A stretch of DNA of 64,000 bases from Alphaproteobacteria bacterium. Its GTDB lineage: Bacteria > Pseudomonadota > Alphaproteobacteria > Micropepsales > Micropepsaceae. Positions 1 through 8,560 of this stretch are shown here, in pieces (position 1 is the stretch's first letter; each line of letters begins with the position of its first letter). Below the pieces are notes generated by a model. The model saw only the letters and a list, made by a program, of their open reading frames with translations, had not been told where the DNA came from and made no database searches. Location of the stretch: assembly GCA_003139615.1 (NCBI GenBank), contig PLJH01000028.1, forward strand, positions 78,336 through 142,335, in the 5' to 3' direction. The position numbers and the translations under genes are program-made.

Positions 1-1388
1 GGATATTGCTCGCGCTTGAGCGACTGCTCGAGCACGTACATGAGGTGCACCGGGTCGGCGGCGATTTCCGTCGAGTCGAAATTGAAGGTCTCCGACAGCG
101 TCTTGTAGGCGAAGCGGGTCGAGATGCCCGTCATGCCTTCATCGACGCCGGCCGCATCCTTGTATTCCTGCAAGGTCTTAGCCTTGGGATCGGTGTCCTT
201 CAGCTTCTCGCCGTCATAGACGCGCATCTTGGAAATGAGGTTGGAATTCTCATGTTCCTTGAGGCGGGTCATTACGCAGAACTTCGCCAGCATCTCCAAC
301 GTTTCCGGCGCGCAGGACGTCGAACTGAGTTCACTCGTCTGCAGCAGCTTCTTGTAGATCTGGGTCTCTTCGGTCACCCGCAGCGAATAGGGCACCGTGA
401 TCACGCAGATGCGATCCAGGAACGCCTCGTTGTTGCGGTTCGCCTTGAACACCTGCCATTCGGCTTCGTTCGAATGGGCGAGGATGGTGCCGTTGAAGGG
501 AATCGGGCCGAGGGTCTCGGTGCCGATATAATTGCCTTCCTGTGTCGCGGTCAGCAGCGGATGGAGCACTTTGATGGGCGCCTTGAACATCTCGACGAAT
601 TCGAGAAGACCCTGGTTGGCGCGGCACAAGCCGCCGGAGAAGGAATAGGCATCCGGATCGTTCTGGCTGAAATGTTCGAGCTTGCGGATGTCGACCTTGC
701 CGACGAGCGAGGAGATATCCTGGTTGTTGTCGTCGCCCGGCTCGGTCTTGGCGATGGCGAGCTGGCGCAGCTTCGACGGATAGATGCGCGCCACATTGAA
801 TTTCGAGATGTCGCCGCCGAACTCGTCCAGGCGCTTGACGGCCCAGGGGCTCATCACGCCAGTGAGGCGATGACGTTCGATGCCATAGCGATCGGACAAC
901 AGCGAACCGAGTTCTGCGGAGCGGAACAGACCGAGAGGCGATTCGAACACCGGGCTGATGTCGTCGCCGGCCTTCAGCACATAGATCGGATGCTTCTCCA
1001 TCATATCCTTGAGCCGCTCGGCGAGCGAAGACTTGCCGCCGCCGACTGGCCCGAGCAGATAAAGAATCTGGCGCTTCTCTTCGAGACCCTGCGCTGCGTG
1101 CTTGAAATAGCCCACGATGCGCTCGATCGTGTCTTCCATCCCATAGAAGCCTTCGAAAGCGGGATAGACCTTGATCGTGCGGTTGAAGAAGATTCGGCTG
1201 AGGCGCGAGTCTTGCGCGGTATCGACAAGAGCAGGTTCGCCGATCGCCTCGACCATCCTTTCGGATGGACTTGCGTAGAGCATCTTGTCGTCGCGGGCGG
1301 CGAGGAGCCAATCCCGCAGGCTCATTGTTTCGAAGCGTTCTCGGGCATAGTCCCGGGAGAAGATGTCGAAGACGTCAAGCGTGCTCAT
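1..1388 (-). CDS. prkA: PrkA-family serine protein kinase, partial (3' end beyond left edge)
   Basis: The translation begins MSTLDVFDIFSRDYARERFE and carries an AAA-type P-loop, GPVGGGKSS, at residues 113-121. It matches the PrkA/YeaG family: a cytosolic AAA+ domain followed by a kinase-like C-terminal part. Family members are about 640 residues; 462 codons are visible, so the C-terminal kinase region lies outside the window. The ATG at 1388 is preceded by a good Shine-Dalgarno (AAGGAGAG, about 1397-1404). In enterobacteria prkA/yeaG is a stress and starvation gene next to yeaH and spoVR; those partners would lie to the left and cannot be seen. The family call is firm and the regulation is not visible. 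Confidence 0.93.
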   Translation of the reverse strand, partial: MSTLDVFDIFSRDYARERFETMSLRDWLLAARDDKMLYASPSERMVEAIGEPALVDTAQDSRLSRIFFNRTIKVYPAFEGFYGMEDTIERIVGYFKHAAQGLEEKRQILYLLGPVGGGKSSLAERLKDMMEKHPIYVLKAGDDISPVFESPLGLFRSAELGSLLSDRYGIERHRLTGVMSPWAVKRLDEFGGDISKFNVARIYPSKLRQLAIAKTEPGDDNNQDISSLVGKVDIRKLEHFSQNDPDAYSFSGGLCRANQGLLEFVEMFKAPIKVLHPLLTATQEGNYIGTETLGPIPFNGTILAHSNEAEWQVFKANRNNEAFLDRICVITVPYSLRVTEETQIYKKLLQTSELSSTSCAPETLEMLAKFCVMTRLKEHENSNLISKMRVYDGEKLKDTDPKAKTLQEYKDAAGVDEGMTGISTRFAYKTLSETFNFDSTEIAADPVHLMYVLEQSLKREQY

Positions 1389-1932
1389 CGCTAACACTCT
1401 CCTTGTGTGTCACGCACGCCCTCCACAATGAAACATCGTGGCCCCTGGCGTTCTTGACAAGACAGGTGAATCCCTCGATATGCGAAAATCTTCTCACTGC
1501 CCCGTGAAGTAATCCTTAACCAAGCCCGTCCGTTCCCCTACCTGCGGTTCTGCAGGTACAAATCCCCAATATCTGCGCAGGGTTTGTGCCCCCGGCCCAG
1601 ACTGTCTCCCTGTACCAACGTTCTTTTGTCGACACTTCGACGGCCTCGCTTGGCGTTTTCGCTCAGGCGACCTCAGGCACGGTCGATTTGGTGCAAGTGT
1701 AAACCCGTTTGCGTCATTCCCAAAGAGATTCGTGCACATTGTTGCGCCATGTCGCATTTGCGCCATCACATCTCGCAACATGAACAAGCCGAATCACGCC
1801 TGCCACAATTGCCCCGATCCGAAGCCCAACGACTGGCTGGTCACTGACGAAGCCAAGCACGCGCGGGAATTTGACTGCCGATGCTCGCGGAAATGCTTGC
1901 CGAACAACCCCGACTTCGTCCAAGCTTCGTTC
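1389..1932. other. Intergenic region between divergent prkA and acetyltransferase
   Basis: These 544 bases hold the prkA ribosome binding site and presumably divergent promoters. No RNA gene or confident small gene is seen. The acetyltransferase frame stays open upstream of its chosen start to about 1732 and contains several Cys residues (CHNC, CRCSRKC). I treat this as a possible but unproven N-terminal extension. Confidence 0.4.
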
Positions 1933-2478
1933 ATGGGCGACCATCCGATTGTGGTGAGAGCAGCGCGGCCGGACGACGCGGCGGGAGTGGCGCGCGTCTA
2001 TATCGAGTCCTGGCACGACACCTATCCGTCGATTCTTCCGACGCAACTTTTGTGCGCGATGACTCCCAGAGGCCAGACGGCGCGCTGGCAGGCCGCGATT
2101 CAGGCGCGCGGTCGCGAGCAGGTTCTGGTGGCGGAGAAGTCGGGTGCGGGCATCATCGCCATGGTGAGTTTCGGCCCGTCGCGCGATTCGGACCTCGGTT
2201 TCGACGGTGAGGTCTATACGCTCTATGTTGATCCTTCCTATTTCGGGCTCGGTTTGGGGCGCGCGTTGCTGCGCTCTTCGTTCAGCGCGCTCGGCGCACG
2301 CGGGTATTCGTCCTGCGTGATCTGGGCTCACGCGAAGAATCCGGCGCGGTTTTTCTACGAGAAAATGGGCGGCCGCCTGATCGCCGAGCGCACGGCGCGC
2401 ATGATGGGCGACGCGGTGCCCGAGACCGCCTTCGGCTGGCGCAGGCTCGCCTTGGTCGAGCGCAGCGCCGCACGCTGA
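1933..2478 (+). CDS. GNAT-family N-acetyltransferase
   Basis: From the ATG at 1933 the protein is 181 residues, beginning MGDHPIVVRAARPDDAAGVA, a typical GNAT beta1-alpha1 start. The acetyl-CoA-binding segment is LYVDPSYFGLGLGRALLRSS, and the late region WAHAKNPARFFYEKMGG is the usual C-terminal GNAT strand-helix with its 'N..A..FYEK.GF'-like pattern. The substrate cannot be predicted. The start is uncertain: the same frame is open to 1732 with another ATG at 1780, and no strong Shine-Dalgarno precedes any of them. 1933 was chosen because it coincides with the domain start. The gene converges on lepB, with 22 bases between stop codons. Confidence 0.82.
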   Translation: MGDHPIVVRAARPDDAAGVARVYIESWHDTYPSILPTQLLCAMTPRGQTARWQAAIQARGREQVLVAEKSGAGIIAMVSFGPSRDSDLGFDGEVYTLYVDPSYFGLGLGRALLRSSFSALGARGYSSCVIWAHAKNPARFFYEKMGGRLIAERTARMMGDAVPETAFGWRRLALVERSAAR

Positions 2479-2500
2479 CGGACACCGGTTCAGATCCGAA

Positions 2501-3334
2501 TCAGTTCACGCCGTGGAAAAACCGCGAGAGCCGGACGGCGGCAATCCACCCGGAGATCGGCGCGGCATTCAGGAAATCATAGGAGCCGATCACGAATTCG
2601 GCCCGGCCCACAAGGTTGCCCAGCGGGACGAACCCGACGCCGCCGTCATTCGCCGCCACGCGGCTGTCGGTCGAATCGTCCCGGTTGTCGCCCATCATGA
2701 ACAGTTCGCCCTGCGGCACGACGAAAACCTGTGTGTTGTCCAGTTCGCCCGACCATCGCCATTTGTATATCGGGTGTTCGCGCCCGCCGGGCAGTGTTTC
2801 GATATAGCGGGGCACGGCAGCGATATTGCCGCTCGCATCCTCGACATCGCCCTGGCCGGCTGCCTGCAATGGCAGTTCGGTGCCGTTAATCCAGAGGCGC
2901 CCATCTTTCATTTGCACCCGGTCTCCGGGAAGTCCGATCAAGCGCTTGATGTAATTCACGCCCGGATCTCGGGGCAGGCGGAAGATCACGACATCGCCGC
3001 GCGCAGGCAGGCTTCCAAACAATCGATTCGCGGCCGGCCGCGCATTGTTGAACGGCACGGAATAGCTGCTGTACCCGTAGGGAAATTTCGTTGCGATGAG
3101 TGCGTCGCCGATGGCGATGGTTGGCTCCATCGAGCCCGAGGGAATATAGAAAGGCTGGGCGAACGCGGTCGTCGAAGCGAAAGTGACAGCGATGACCGCG
3201 AGCGGTTCGGCGAACCAGCGCAACGCAGGCAGGACCTTCTTTTTCGCCGCCCGGACGGTCTCGGGCAGACCTGGAAACCGGCGCCGAACCGATTCGATCG
3301 AAGATCTGAGGCTGTCGGTCCACGATTCACGCAT
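2501..3334 (-). CDS. lepB: Signal peptidase I
   Basis: This is an inner-membrane serine/lysine protease that removes signal peptides from Sec and Tat substrates. One N-terminal membrane segment (about residues 40-60) is followed by the nucleophile motif SGSMEPT (Ser68), the lysine general-base box NYIKRLIGLPGDRV (Lys130) and the conserved C-terminal box MGDNRDDSTDSR. The length is 277 residues. The ATG at 3334 has an upstream GGGAGT; the frame is also open to an ATG at 3403, which would add 23 residues with a weaker ribosome site. It lies about 95 bases downstream of the solA-like gene on the same strand. It is not next to rnc/era, its common neighbours. Confidence 0.92.
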   Translation of the reverse strand: MRESWTDSLRSSIESVRRRFPGLPETVRAAKKKVLPALRWFAEPLAVIAVTFASTTAFAQPFYIPSGSMEPTIAIGDALIATKFPYGYSSYSVPFNNARPAANRLFGSLPARGDVVIFRLPRDPGVNYIKRLIGLPGDRVQMKDGRLWINGTELPLQAAGQGDVEDASGNIAAVPRYIETLPGGREHPIYKWRWSGELDNTQVFVVPQGELFMMGDNRDDSTDSRVAANDGGVGFVPLGNLVGRAEFVIGSYDFLNAAPISGWIAAVRLSRFFHGVN

Positions 3335-3429
3335 GCCAGAACTCCCGGTCGAGGCAGCTTTTAATATAGGAGGCTTTTGCAGGTCCGACAGTAGCGCAGA
3401 CATGCCTGCGCTGTAATGATTCGGAAATG

Positions 3430-4599
3430 TCAGTGCGTGAACCGGCGGAAACCGAAGGGGCTGAGATCAAGTCGGCTGTTGCCGTCAACCACCCGTTGCG
3501 CCAGGGCTTCGCCGATGGCGGCCGAATGCTTGAAGCCGTGGCCGGAACAGGCCGAAACGAAAATGACCTTGTCCATGTCCGGGTGGCGGTCGATCACGAA
3601 GCCGGCGTCGGGCGTGACCGTATAAAGGCAGGTTTCGGTTCGCAGGCAGCGGGAGCCGACGCGGGGAATATTGCCGGCGATCAGGTTGCGGTGCATCTCA
3701 GCAGCGTCGCTTGTTTTCGAATTCGGACTGTCCGCCGTGGTCGTCGCGTCGTAACGCTCGCTTGCGATCTTGATACCGCCACGCGCGCCGTCGATCGCCG
3801 GAAAGCCATAGATCGCTTTTCCGGCGCCCTGCATTTCCCAGATGAAAATGGGAAACCGCCCCGGCTCGAAGTCAGCAATCGGGCCTTCGAGATCGAACCA
3901 ATGCAGCTCCTGCCGGAATATCCGAAATAATGGCGCCACCTTCCTGTCGATAAAATCGGGGACCCACGCTCCCACGCTGAGGATCGCGTGCCGGGCGCGA
4001 TAAGTCGTTCGGTCCGTTTCCACGGTAATGCCGTCGGCAGATTGAACCACGCCGGTCGTTTTTTCGTTCGTGGCGATCTCTGCGCCAAACTTTTGCGCGA
4101 GTTGCAGTTGGCTGCGGATGCAAGGGTCGACGCGCAGAAAACCTGCCTGCGGTTCGAAATAGCCGGCGTCATTGTCGTGCACCCGAAATTGCGGAAACCG
4201 GCGCCGGATTGCGGTCGCGTCGAGCAATTCGTGCGGAATGCCATGTGCGTTGGCCGCCGCAATCGTGTTTTCAAAAAATTGCGGGACATGCGTATGCGCG
4301 GTCGCGAATGGGTTCGATATGATGAGGCCGCCGGTGACTGTGAGCAGCTCTACGCCGGTTTCGCGCTCGATTTCGCGCCAGATATCATGCGAGCGGCGCA
4401 CGAAAGGCGTGAGGTGGCGGCCTTCCCCGATGGCGAGCCGCGTGATGCGCGTGTCGCCGTGGGACGAGCCCCGGTCGTGGGGTGGCGAAAAGCGATCGAT
4501 TCCCAGTACGTGTTTGCCGGCTTTGGCAAGTTGATAAACGGCCGCGCTTCCCATCGCGCCCAGGCCGATTACGATCGTATCGAATTCGCGAAGGGGCAA
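3430..4599 (-). CDS. Sarcosine / N-methyl-amino-acid oxidase family flavoenzyme (SolA-like)
   Basis: This is a 389-residue FAD-dependent amine oxidase of the monomeric sarcosine oxidase / N-methyltryptophan oxidase family. The N-terminal dinucleotide-binding fold is DTIVIGLGAMGSAAVYQLA, followed by the family's DRFSPPHDRGSSHGDTRI segment. Cys324 in CLYTVTPDAGFVID aligns with the cysteine that carries covalent 8-alpha-S-FAD in this family, so the flavin is probably covalently attached. The likely reaction is oxidative demethylation of a secondary N-methyl amino acid to formaldehyde and H2O2; the substrate is not determined. The start lies 5 bases after the sixA-like stop, which suggests co-transcription. 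Confidence 0.88.
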   Translation of the reverse strand: MPLREFDTIVIGLGAMGSAAVYQLAKAGKHVLGIDRFSPPHDRGSSHGDTRITRLAIGEGRHLTPFVRRSHDIWREIERETGVELLTVTGGLIISNPFATAHTHVPQFFENTIAAANAHGIPHELLDATAIRRRFPQFRVHDNDAGYFEPQAGFLRVDPCIRSQLQLAQKFGAEIATNEKTTGVVQSADGITVETDRTTYRARHAILSVGAWVPDFIDRKVAPLFRIFRQELHWFDLEGPIADFEPGRFPIFIWEMQGAGKAIYGFPAIDGARGGIKIASERYDATTTADSPNSKTSDAAEMHRNLIAGNIPRVGSRCLRTETCLYTVTPDAGFVIDRHPDMDKVIFVSACSGHGFKHSAAIGEALAQRVVDGNSRLDLSPFGFRRFTH

Positions 4600-4604
4600 A
4601 GCTA

Positions 4605-5135
4605 TTAGCCCTTAAGGTCCGTCGGGCGAATGAAGTCGGTTAGCGCGCCCGATCCCGGCTCGATGTCGCGCCAGTTTTTCAGATCGAAATCGAGCACCGC
4701 CAACGCACAGGTGGGAAATTTGTGGCGCAGCCCATTCAGGTTTGCGCGCTCGCTATCGGAACCATGCTTGCGCGCCAGAATGAGCGCGCAGTCTTCGAGT
4801 CCGGGATTGTGGCCGACAACAAGCAGAGTTTCGGCCTGATCGTCGGCCGAATGCACAAGTTTGAGGATCGCCTTTGGTGCGGCGAGGTAGAGGGCATCCA
4901 GGAATTCGGCCTTCGGTGGGGCGTCGAATTCCGCTGCAATGCGCGCCCAGGTTTCGATTGTGCGTCGTGCCGTCGAGCAGAGCGCGAGATCGGGGGTGTA
5001 GAGTCGATGGTGCATCTCCGCGCCCATGAGCGGCGCATCTTGCTGTCCTCGCGCATTGAGGGCGCGCTCGTGATCGTCGGTTCTGGCGTCGCCGGGAATT
5101 GCTTTGGCGTGCCGCAGAAGAAGCAGCCTTTTCAC
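4605..5135 (-). CDS. SixA-type phosphohistidine phosphatase (histidine phosphatase superfamily)
   Basis: This 176-residue protein starts with GTG (MKRLLLLRHAKA). It has the LRHAK form of the RHG catalytic motif, the second catalytic-histidine motif VVGHNPGLED, and the short single-domain length typical of SixA-like phosphatases. SixA in E. coli acts on phosphorelay histidines; the target here is unknown. The GTG start overlaps the stop of the upstream terB-like gene (GTGA at 5132-5135), so translational coupling is likely. The solA-like gene follows on the same strand. Confidence 0.87.
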   Translation of the reverse strand: MKRLLLLRHAKAIPGDARTDDHERALNARGQQDAPLMGAEMHHRLYTPDLALCSTARRTIETWARIAAEFDAPPKAEFLDALYLAAPKAILKLVHSADDQAETLLVVGHNPGLEDCALILARKHGSDSERANLNGLRHKFPTCALAVLDFDLKNWRDIEPGSGALTDFIRPTDLKG

Positions 5136-5554
5136 GCGACCTGGTAGCGCGCTCGCGCGCCCCTTTCGAGCGCCGCCGCAATCAGACGCTCGATTCCGAG
5201 CGCACGGCGCAACAACTCGCTCACGCGAATCTCTTCCTGCATCATGCGCGAATCCGAGAGCGCCACTTCAAGCGCAAGCCAATAGGCCGTTTCGCGCAAA
5301 TGTTCGGGCAGCGCATTTTTGATCAGGCCGAGCACGGCGTCGAGCCCGTCATCCTCCTGCAGGATGGCCGCGCATTCCTGCGACGCCGCGATCAATCGTT
5401 CCTCGTCGAAGTCTCGGAAGATGGGCAGGTTTTTGACGAGATCGCCGATCGCGCGCAACTCTTTCGCGCTCATCGTGCCGTCTGCGGCCGCCACGACGAC
5501 CATCACATAGATGAGAGCGGAATGGTGGCTGATCGTCGTGCGGGTTTGCTTCAT
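5132..5554 (-). CDS. TerB-family (tellurite-resistance-like) protein
   Basis: This is a 140-residue all-helical protein beginning MKQTRTTISHHSALIYVMVV. It contains the acidic AADGTMSAKE segment and the second helical half around ALEVALSDSRMMQEE, which is the pattern of the TerB / DjlA-N domain. Such domains bind metal and membranes, but the function of stand-alone copies is unclear. The frame is open far upstream (to about 6499) only as an antisense shadow of metZ. The ATG at 5554 was chosen because it begins the domain and has GGGAAG upstream. It is the first gene of a minus-strand run with sixA-like, solA-like and possibly lepB, and is divergent from metZ. Confidence 0.82.
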   Translation of the reverse strand: MKQTRTTISHHSALIYVMVVVAAADGTMSAKELRAIGDLVKNLPIFRDFDEERLIAASQECAAILQEDDGLDAVLGLIKNALPEHLRETAYWLALEVALSDSRMMQEEIRVSELLRRALGIERLIAAALERGARARYQVA

Positions 5555-5653
5555 TTGCGGGACTTCCCAATATGCGCGCGACCTTATGCGGCTTGACCCC
5601 GCCGGGCAAGGCACGGCAATGCTGGGCAAACATTCACACCAACGAGCCGACAC

Positions 5654-6844
5654 ATGGCGACGAACAAAAAGCCCGGCAATTGGCGCGCGCGAACGCAGGC
5701 CGTGCGCGGTGGCCAGACGCGAACCGGATTCCAGGAGACAGCCGAAGCGCTGTTCCTGACTTCGGGCTACGCTTATGAAACCGCCGAGGAAGCCGAAGCG
5801 CGCTTCAAGGGTGCAGACGGTTTTACCTATACGCGTTTCGGCAATCCGACCGTGTCGATGTTCGAGGCGCGCATGGCTGCCCTCGAAGGTGCGCCTGTCG
5901 CGCGCGGTACGGCCAGCGGCATGGCTGCGGTGACGGCGGTGTTTCTCAGTTCGCTGCGTGTCGGCGATCACATCGTTGCCGCGAAGGCGATGTTCGGCGC
6001 CTGCCGCTATGTGGTCGAGGATGTGCTGCCGCGTTTCGGCATCACACACACGCTGGTCGACGGCCATGACACCGCACAGTGGCAGGATGCGGTAAAGCCT
6101 GAAACGAAAATGCTGTTTTTGGAAACGCCGGCCAATCCCACGCTTGCGATCGTCGACATCGCCGGCGTCGTGAAGATCGCGAAGCGGGTTGGCGCGCGCG
6201 TGGTCGTGGACAACGCGTTTGCGAGTCCGGCTTTGCAGCGACCGATGGAGTTCGGCGCGGATATCGTCGTGCACTCTTCGACCAAATACATCGACGGGCA
6301 GGGCCGCTGTCTCGGTGGGGTGATCCTTTGCCGGGAGGATTTCCTCAAGGATCACCTGCAGATATTCCTGCGCAATACGGGACCCGCGATGAGTCCGTTC
6401 AATGCCTGGGTGCATCTGAAGAGTCTGGAGACGCTCGATCTGCGCATGCGGGCGCATTGCACCAATGCCGCAACTGTCGCCGATTTCCTGGCAGGCCAAT
6501 CGAAAGTCTCACGAGTGCTGTATCCCTTCCGCGAGGATCATCCGCAGCACAAGCTCGCGCGCGCGCAGATGGAAGCGGGCGGCGGCGTCGTCACGTTCGA
6601 GATCGCGGGCGGCAAGGAAGCGGCCTATCGCTTCGCGGACGCGCTCAAACTGATCGATATTTCGAACAATCTGGGCGATGCGAAGAGCCTGATCACCCAT
6701 CCCGCGACGACGACACATCAAAGGCTGTCGCCCGAGGCGCGCGCCGGGTTGGGTGTCACCGAAGGGATGATGCGGTTATCGGTCGGGCTCGAAGACGAGG
6801 CCGATCTTTGCGAGGATATCGTCTCGGCACTCGCCGCCGTTTGA
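5654..6844 (+). CDS. metZ: O-succinylhomoserine sulfhydrylase
   Basis: This 396-residue PLP enzyme of the Cys/Met metabolism family makes homocysteine directly from O-succinylhomoserine and sulfide. The Schiff-base lysine is Lys211 in HSSTKYIDGQGR. Other family signatures include YTRFGNPTV and FLETPANPTL. The metZ-apaG neighbourhood is common in alphaproteobacteria, and the length and motifs favour MetZ over cystathionine gamma-synthase or beta-lyase. Upstream of the ATG there is little Shine-Dalgarno complementarity. I looked for a SAM-II riboswitch in the 99-base leader and did not see its conserved core. Confidence 0.93.
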   Translation: MATNKKPGNWRARTQAVRGGQTRTGFQETAEALFLTSGYAYETAEEAEARFKGADGFTYTRFGNPTVSMFEARMAALEGAPVARGTASGMAAVTAVFLSSLRVGDHIVAAKAMFGACRYVVEDVLPRFGITHTLVDGHDTAQWQDAVKPETKMLFLETPANPTLAIVDIAGVVKIAKRVGARVVVDNAFASPALQRPMEFGADIVVHSSTKYIDGQGRCLGGVILCREDFLKDHLQIFLRNTGPAMSPFNAWVHLKSLETLDLRMRAHCTNAATVADFLAGQSKVSRVLYPFREDHPQHKLARAQMEAGGGVVTFEIAGGKEAAYRFADALKLIDISNNLGDAKSLITHPATTTHQRLSPEARAGLGVTEGMMRLSVGLEDEADLCEDIVSALAAV

Positions 6845-6856
6845 AGGAGACGGAAT

Positions 6857-7312
6857 ATGTCCGTTCATTGCGCCGCAATCCGTTGGAAACGTACCAGCGC
6901 CGACTTCACCTACGACACCTACAATCGCGCACATGATGTGACGTTCAAAGACGGGACAATCGTGTTGCCGGGATCTGCCGCACCGACTTTCAGAGGCGAT
7001 GCGGACCGCGTCGATCCCGAAGAAGCCTTTGTCGCATCCCTGTCGAGCTGTCACATGCTCACCTTCCTCGCGATCTGCGCTCGCAAACGTCTGGTCGTTG
7101 ACAGTTACGAGGACGAAGCCGACGGCCATCTCGAGAAAGGTTCGAACGGGCGGCTGTGGATGGCACATGTCACGTTGCGCCCCCGCGTGCATTTTGCGCC
7201 GGGAACTTCCATCGACGAAGCCACGCTCGCCGATATTCACCACAAATCGCACGAGGAATGCTTTATCGCGAACTCGGTGAAGACCGAAGTTGCCGTCGAG
7301 CAACAGCTTTAA
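6857..7312 (+). CDS. OsmC family peroxiredoxin-like protein
   Basis: This is a 151-residue OsmC/Ohr-fold protein. It has the two conserved cysteines expected for thiol peroxidase chemistry, one in [10 protein letters not shown] on the central helix and one in [11 protein letters not shown]. The [15 protein letters not shown] pattern is typical of the OsmC/YhfA branch rather than Ohr. It starts 12 bases after metZ with a strong GGAG ribosome site and is likely co-transcribed with it. The role is probably reduction of organic hydroperoxides in the cytosol; the exact substrate is unknown. Confidence 0.88.
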   Translation: MSVHCAAIRWKRTSADFTYDTYNRAHDVTFKDGTIVLPGSAAPTFRGDADRVDPEEAFVASLSSCHMLTFLAICARKRLVVDSYEDEADGHLEKGSNGRLWMAHVTLRPRVHFAPGTSIDEATLADIHHKSHEECFIANSVKTEVAVEQQL

Positions 7313-7380
7313 GCCTATGTGTTAACCGGCTCCCTGTCCGGCGCTTGCACGGAGGGCGCGGAGCAGGCGATAGTCCCGCT

Positions 7381-7827
7381 ATGGAACAGCGCCACCACCA
7401 GCCGTCTTCCCGGAACAAGCCGTCGGGCCATCTCATCTATGAACGCGTCACGCGCGGCATACGGGTCGCGGTGCGGCCTGCTTTTCTCGACGATCAGTCC
7501 GATCCCGAGGCGAGCCGGTATCTGTGGTCCTACACCGTGACCATCGAAAACAAGAGCCCCGAGACGGTTCAGCTGATGTCCCGCTACTGGCACATCACCG
7601 ATGCGGTGGGTCATATCCAGGAAGTGCGCGGACCCGGTGTCGTGGGCGCGCAGCCCGTTCTCGAGCCCGGGCAGGTGTTCGAATATACCAGCGGCTGTCC
7701 GCTGCCGACCGCGTCCGGCGCCATGGCAGGCAAGTACCAGATGAAAGCAGCGTCCGGCGAGGCGTTTGAGGCCGAAATTCCGGCGTTCCTGCTTGAAAGT
7801 CCGCACGAGCGGCGCCAGATCCATTAA
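7381..7827 (+). CDS. apaG: ApaG family protein
   Basis: This 148-residue protein has a DUF525/ApaG immunoglobulin-like domain. The diagnostic segments are [39 protein letters not shown] and the glycine-rich [16 protein letters not shown]. The ATG at 7381 matches the usual ApaG N terminus; the same frame stays open upstream to 7156 over the end of the osmC-like gene, which is a shadow. The biochemical role of bacterial ApaG is not settled; it was linked by name to ApaH and to Co2+ and Mg2+ phenotypes. It lies in the metZ-osmC-apaG run. Confidence 0.93.
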   Translation: MEQRHHQPSSRNKPSGHLIYERVTRGIRVAVRPAFLDDQSDPEASRYLWSYTVTIENKSPETVQLMSRYWHITDAVGHIQEVRGPGVVGAQPVLEPGQVFEYTSGCPLPTASGAMAGKYQMKAASGEAFEAEIPAFLLESPHERRQIH

Positions 7828-7909
7828 AGCTTATTGTTCCTGCGGTTGATCCGGCAGGCGGAATAAGGCGTAAATCCGTCTTCAGCTCGAGATCGCCCCG
7901 GATAATCCC

Positions 7910-8557
7910 ATGTCCCAATCGCCCAAGAAAACCTCGCTTCGTTCCGTGGCCCGTTCCGCGGCGACGGATCCTCAGCCCACACGTGCGGAAGCCGAAGAGG
8001 CTGTACGCACGCTTCTGCGCTGGGCAGGCGACGATCCGACGCGCGAGGGGCTGATCGATACGCCAAAGCGCGTCGCCAGCGCTTATGAGGATTGGTTTTC
8101 CGGTTACAAGGAAGATCCGGAAGAATATCTGCTGCGCACCTTCGAGGAAGTCGAAGGCTATGACGACATGATCGTGCTCAAGGACATCCGTTTCGAATCG
8201 CATTGCGAGCATCATCTGGCACCGATCATCGGCCGTGCGCATGTGGGTTACCTGCCCAACAACAAGGTTGTGGGCATCTCCAAGCTTGCGCGCGTGGTGG
8301 AAGCCTATGCGCGCCGGCTGCAGGTACAGGAAAAAATGAATGCGCAGATCGCGCGCTGCATCCAGAAGGTGTTGGAGCCCAAGGGCGTCGCCGTCGTGAT
8401 CGAAGCGGCGCATCAATGCATGACGACCCGCGGCGTCCACAAGCAGGGCGTCAGTATGGTGACGTCGTCGATGCTGGGCGAGTTCCGCAAGAACCCGCTG
8501 ACCCGCCGCGAATTCCTCAGCGTGATCGGAAATCCCGCCTCGAATTTCGACGGCTGA
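7910..8557 (+). CDS. folE: GTP cyclohydrolase I (FolE type)
   Basis: This 215-residue enzyme converts GTP to 7,8-dihydroneopterin triphosphate in the folate pathway. Zinc-binding and active-site segments are [15 protein letters not shown] and [13 protein letters not shown]. The central [20 protein letters not shown] and the C-terminal NPLTRREFL are standard for FolE. The N-terminal 25 residues are variable and polar, as in other family members. The stop lies three bases before the argE start, so the two are probably co-transcribed. Confidence 0.95.
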   Translation: MSQSPKKTSLRSVARSAATDPQPTRAEAEEAVRTLLRWAGDDPTREGLIDTPKRVASAYEDWFSGYKEDPEEYLLRTFEEVEGYDDMIVLKDIRFESHCEHHLAPIIGRAHVGYLPNNKVVGISKLARVVEAYARRLQVQEKMNAQIARCIQKVLEPKGVAVVIEAAHQCMTTRGVHKQGVSMVTSSMLGEFRKNPLTRREFLSVIGNPASNFDG

Positions 8558-8560
8558 ACG

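Noticed and set aside
5555..5653. Possible SAM riboswitch upstream of metZ
   Set aside because: Alphaproteobacterial metZ/metA genes often carry SAM-II, but the conserved pseudoknot core (ATAAA...GCTAAA) is not present. Only short GC-rich imperfect repeats are seen.
5132..6499. 455-codon version of the TerB-like gene
   Set aside because: The upstream 315 codons lie opposite metZ and have no domain. The family start is at 5554 with a ribosome site.
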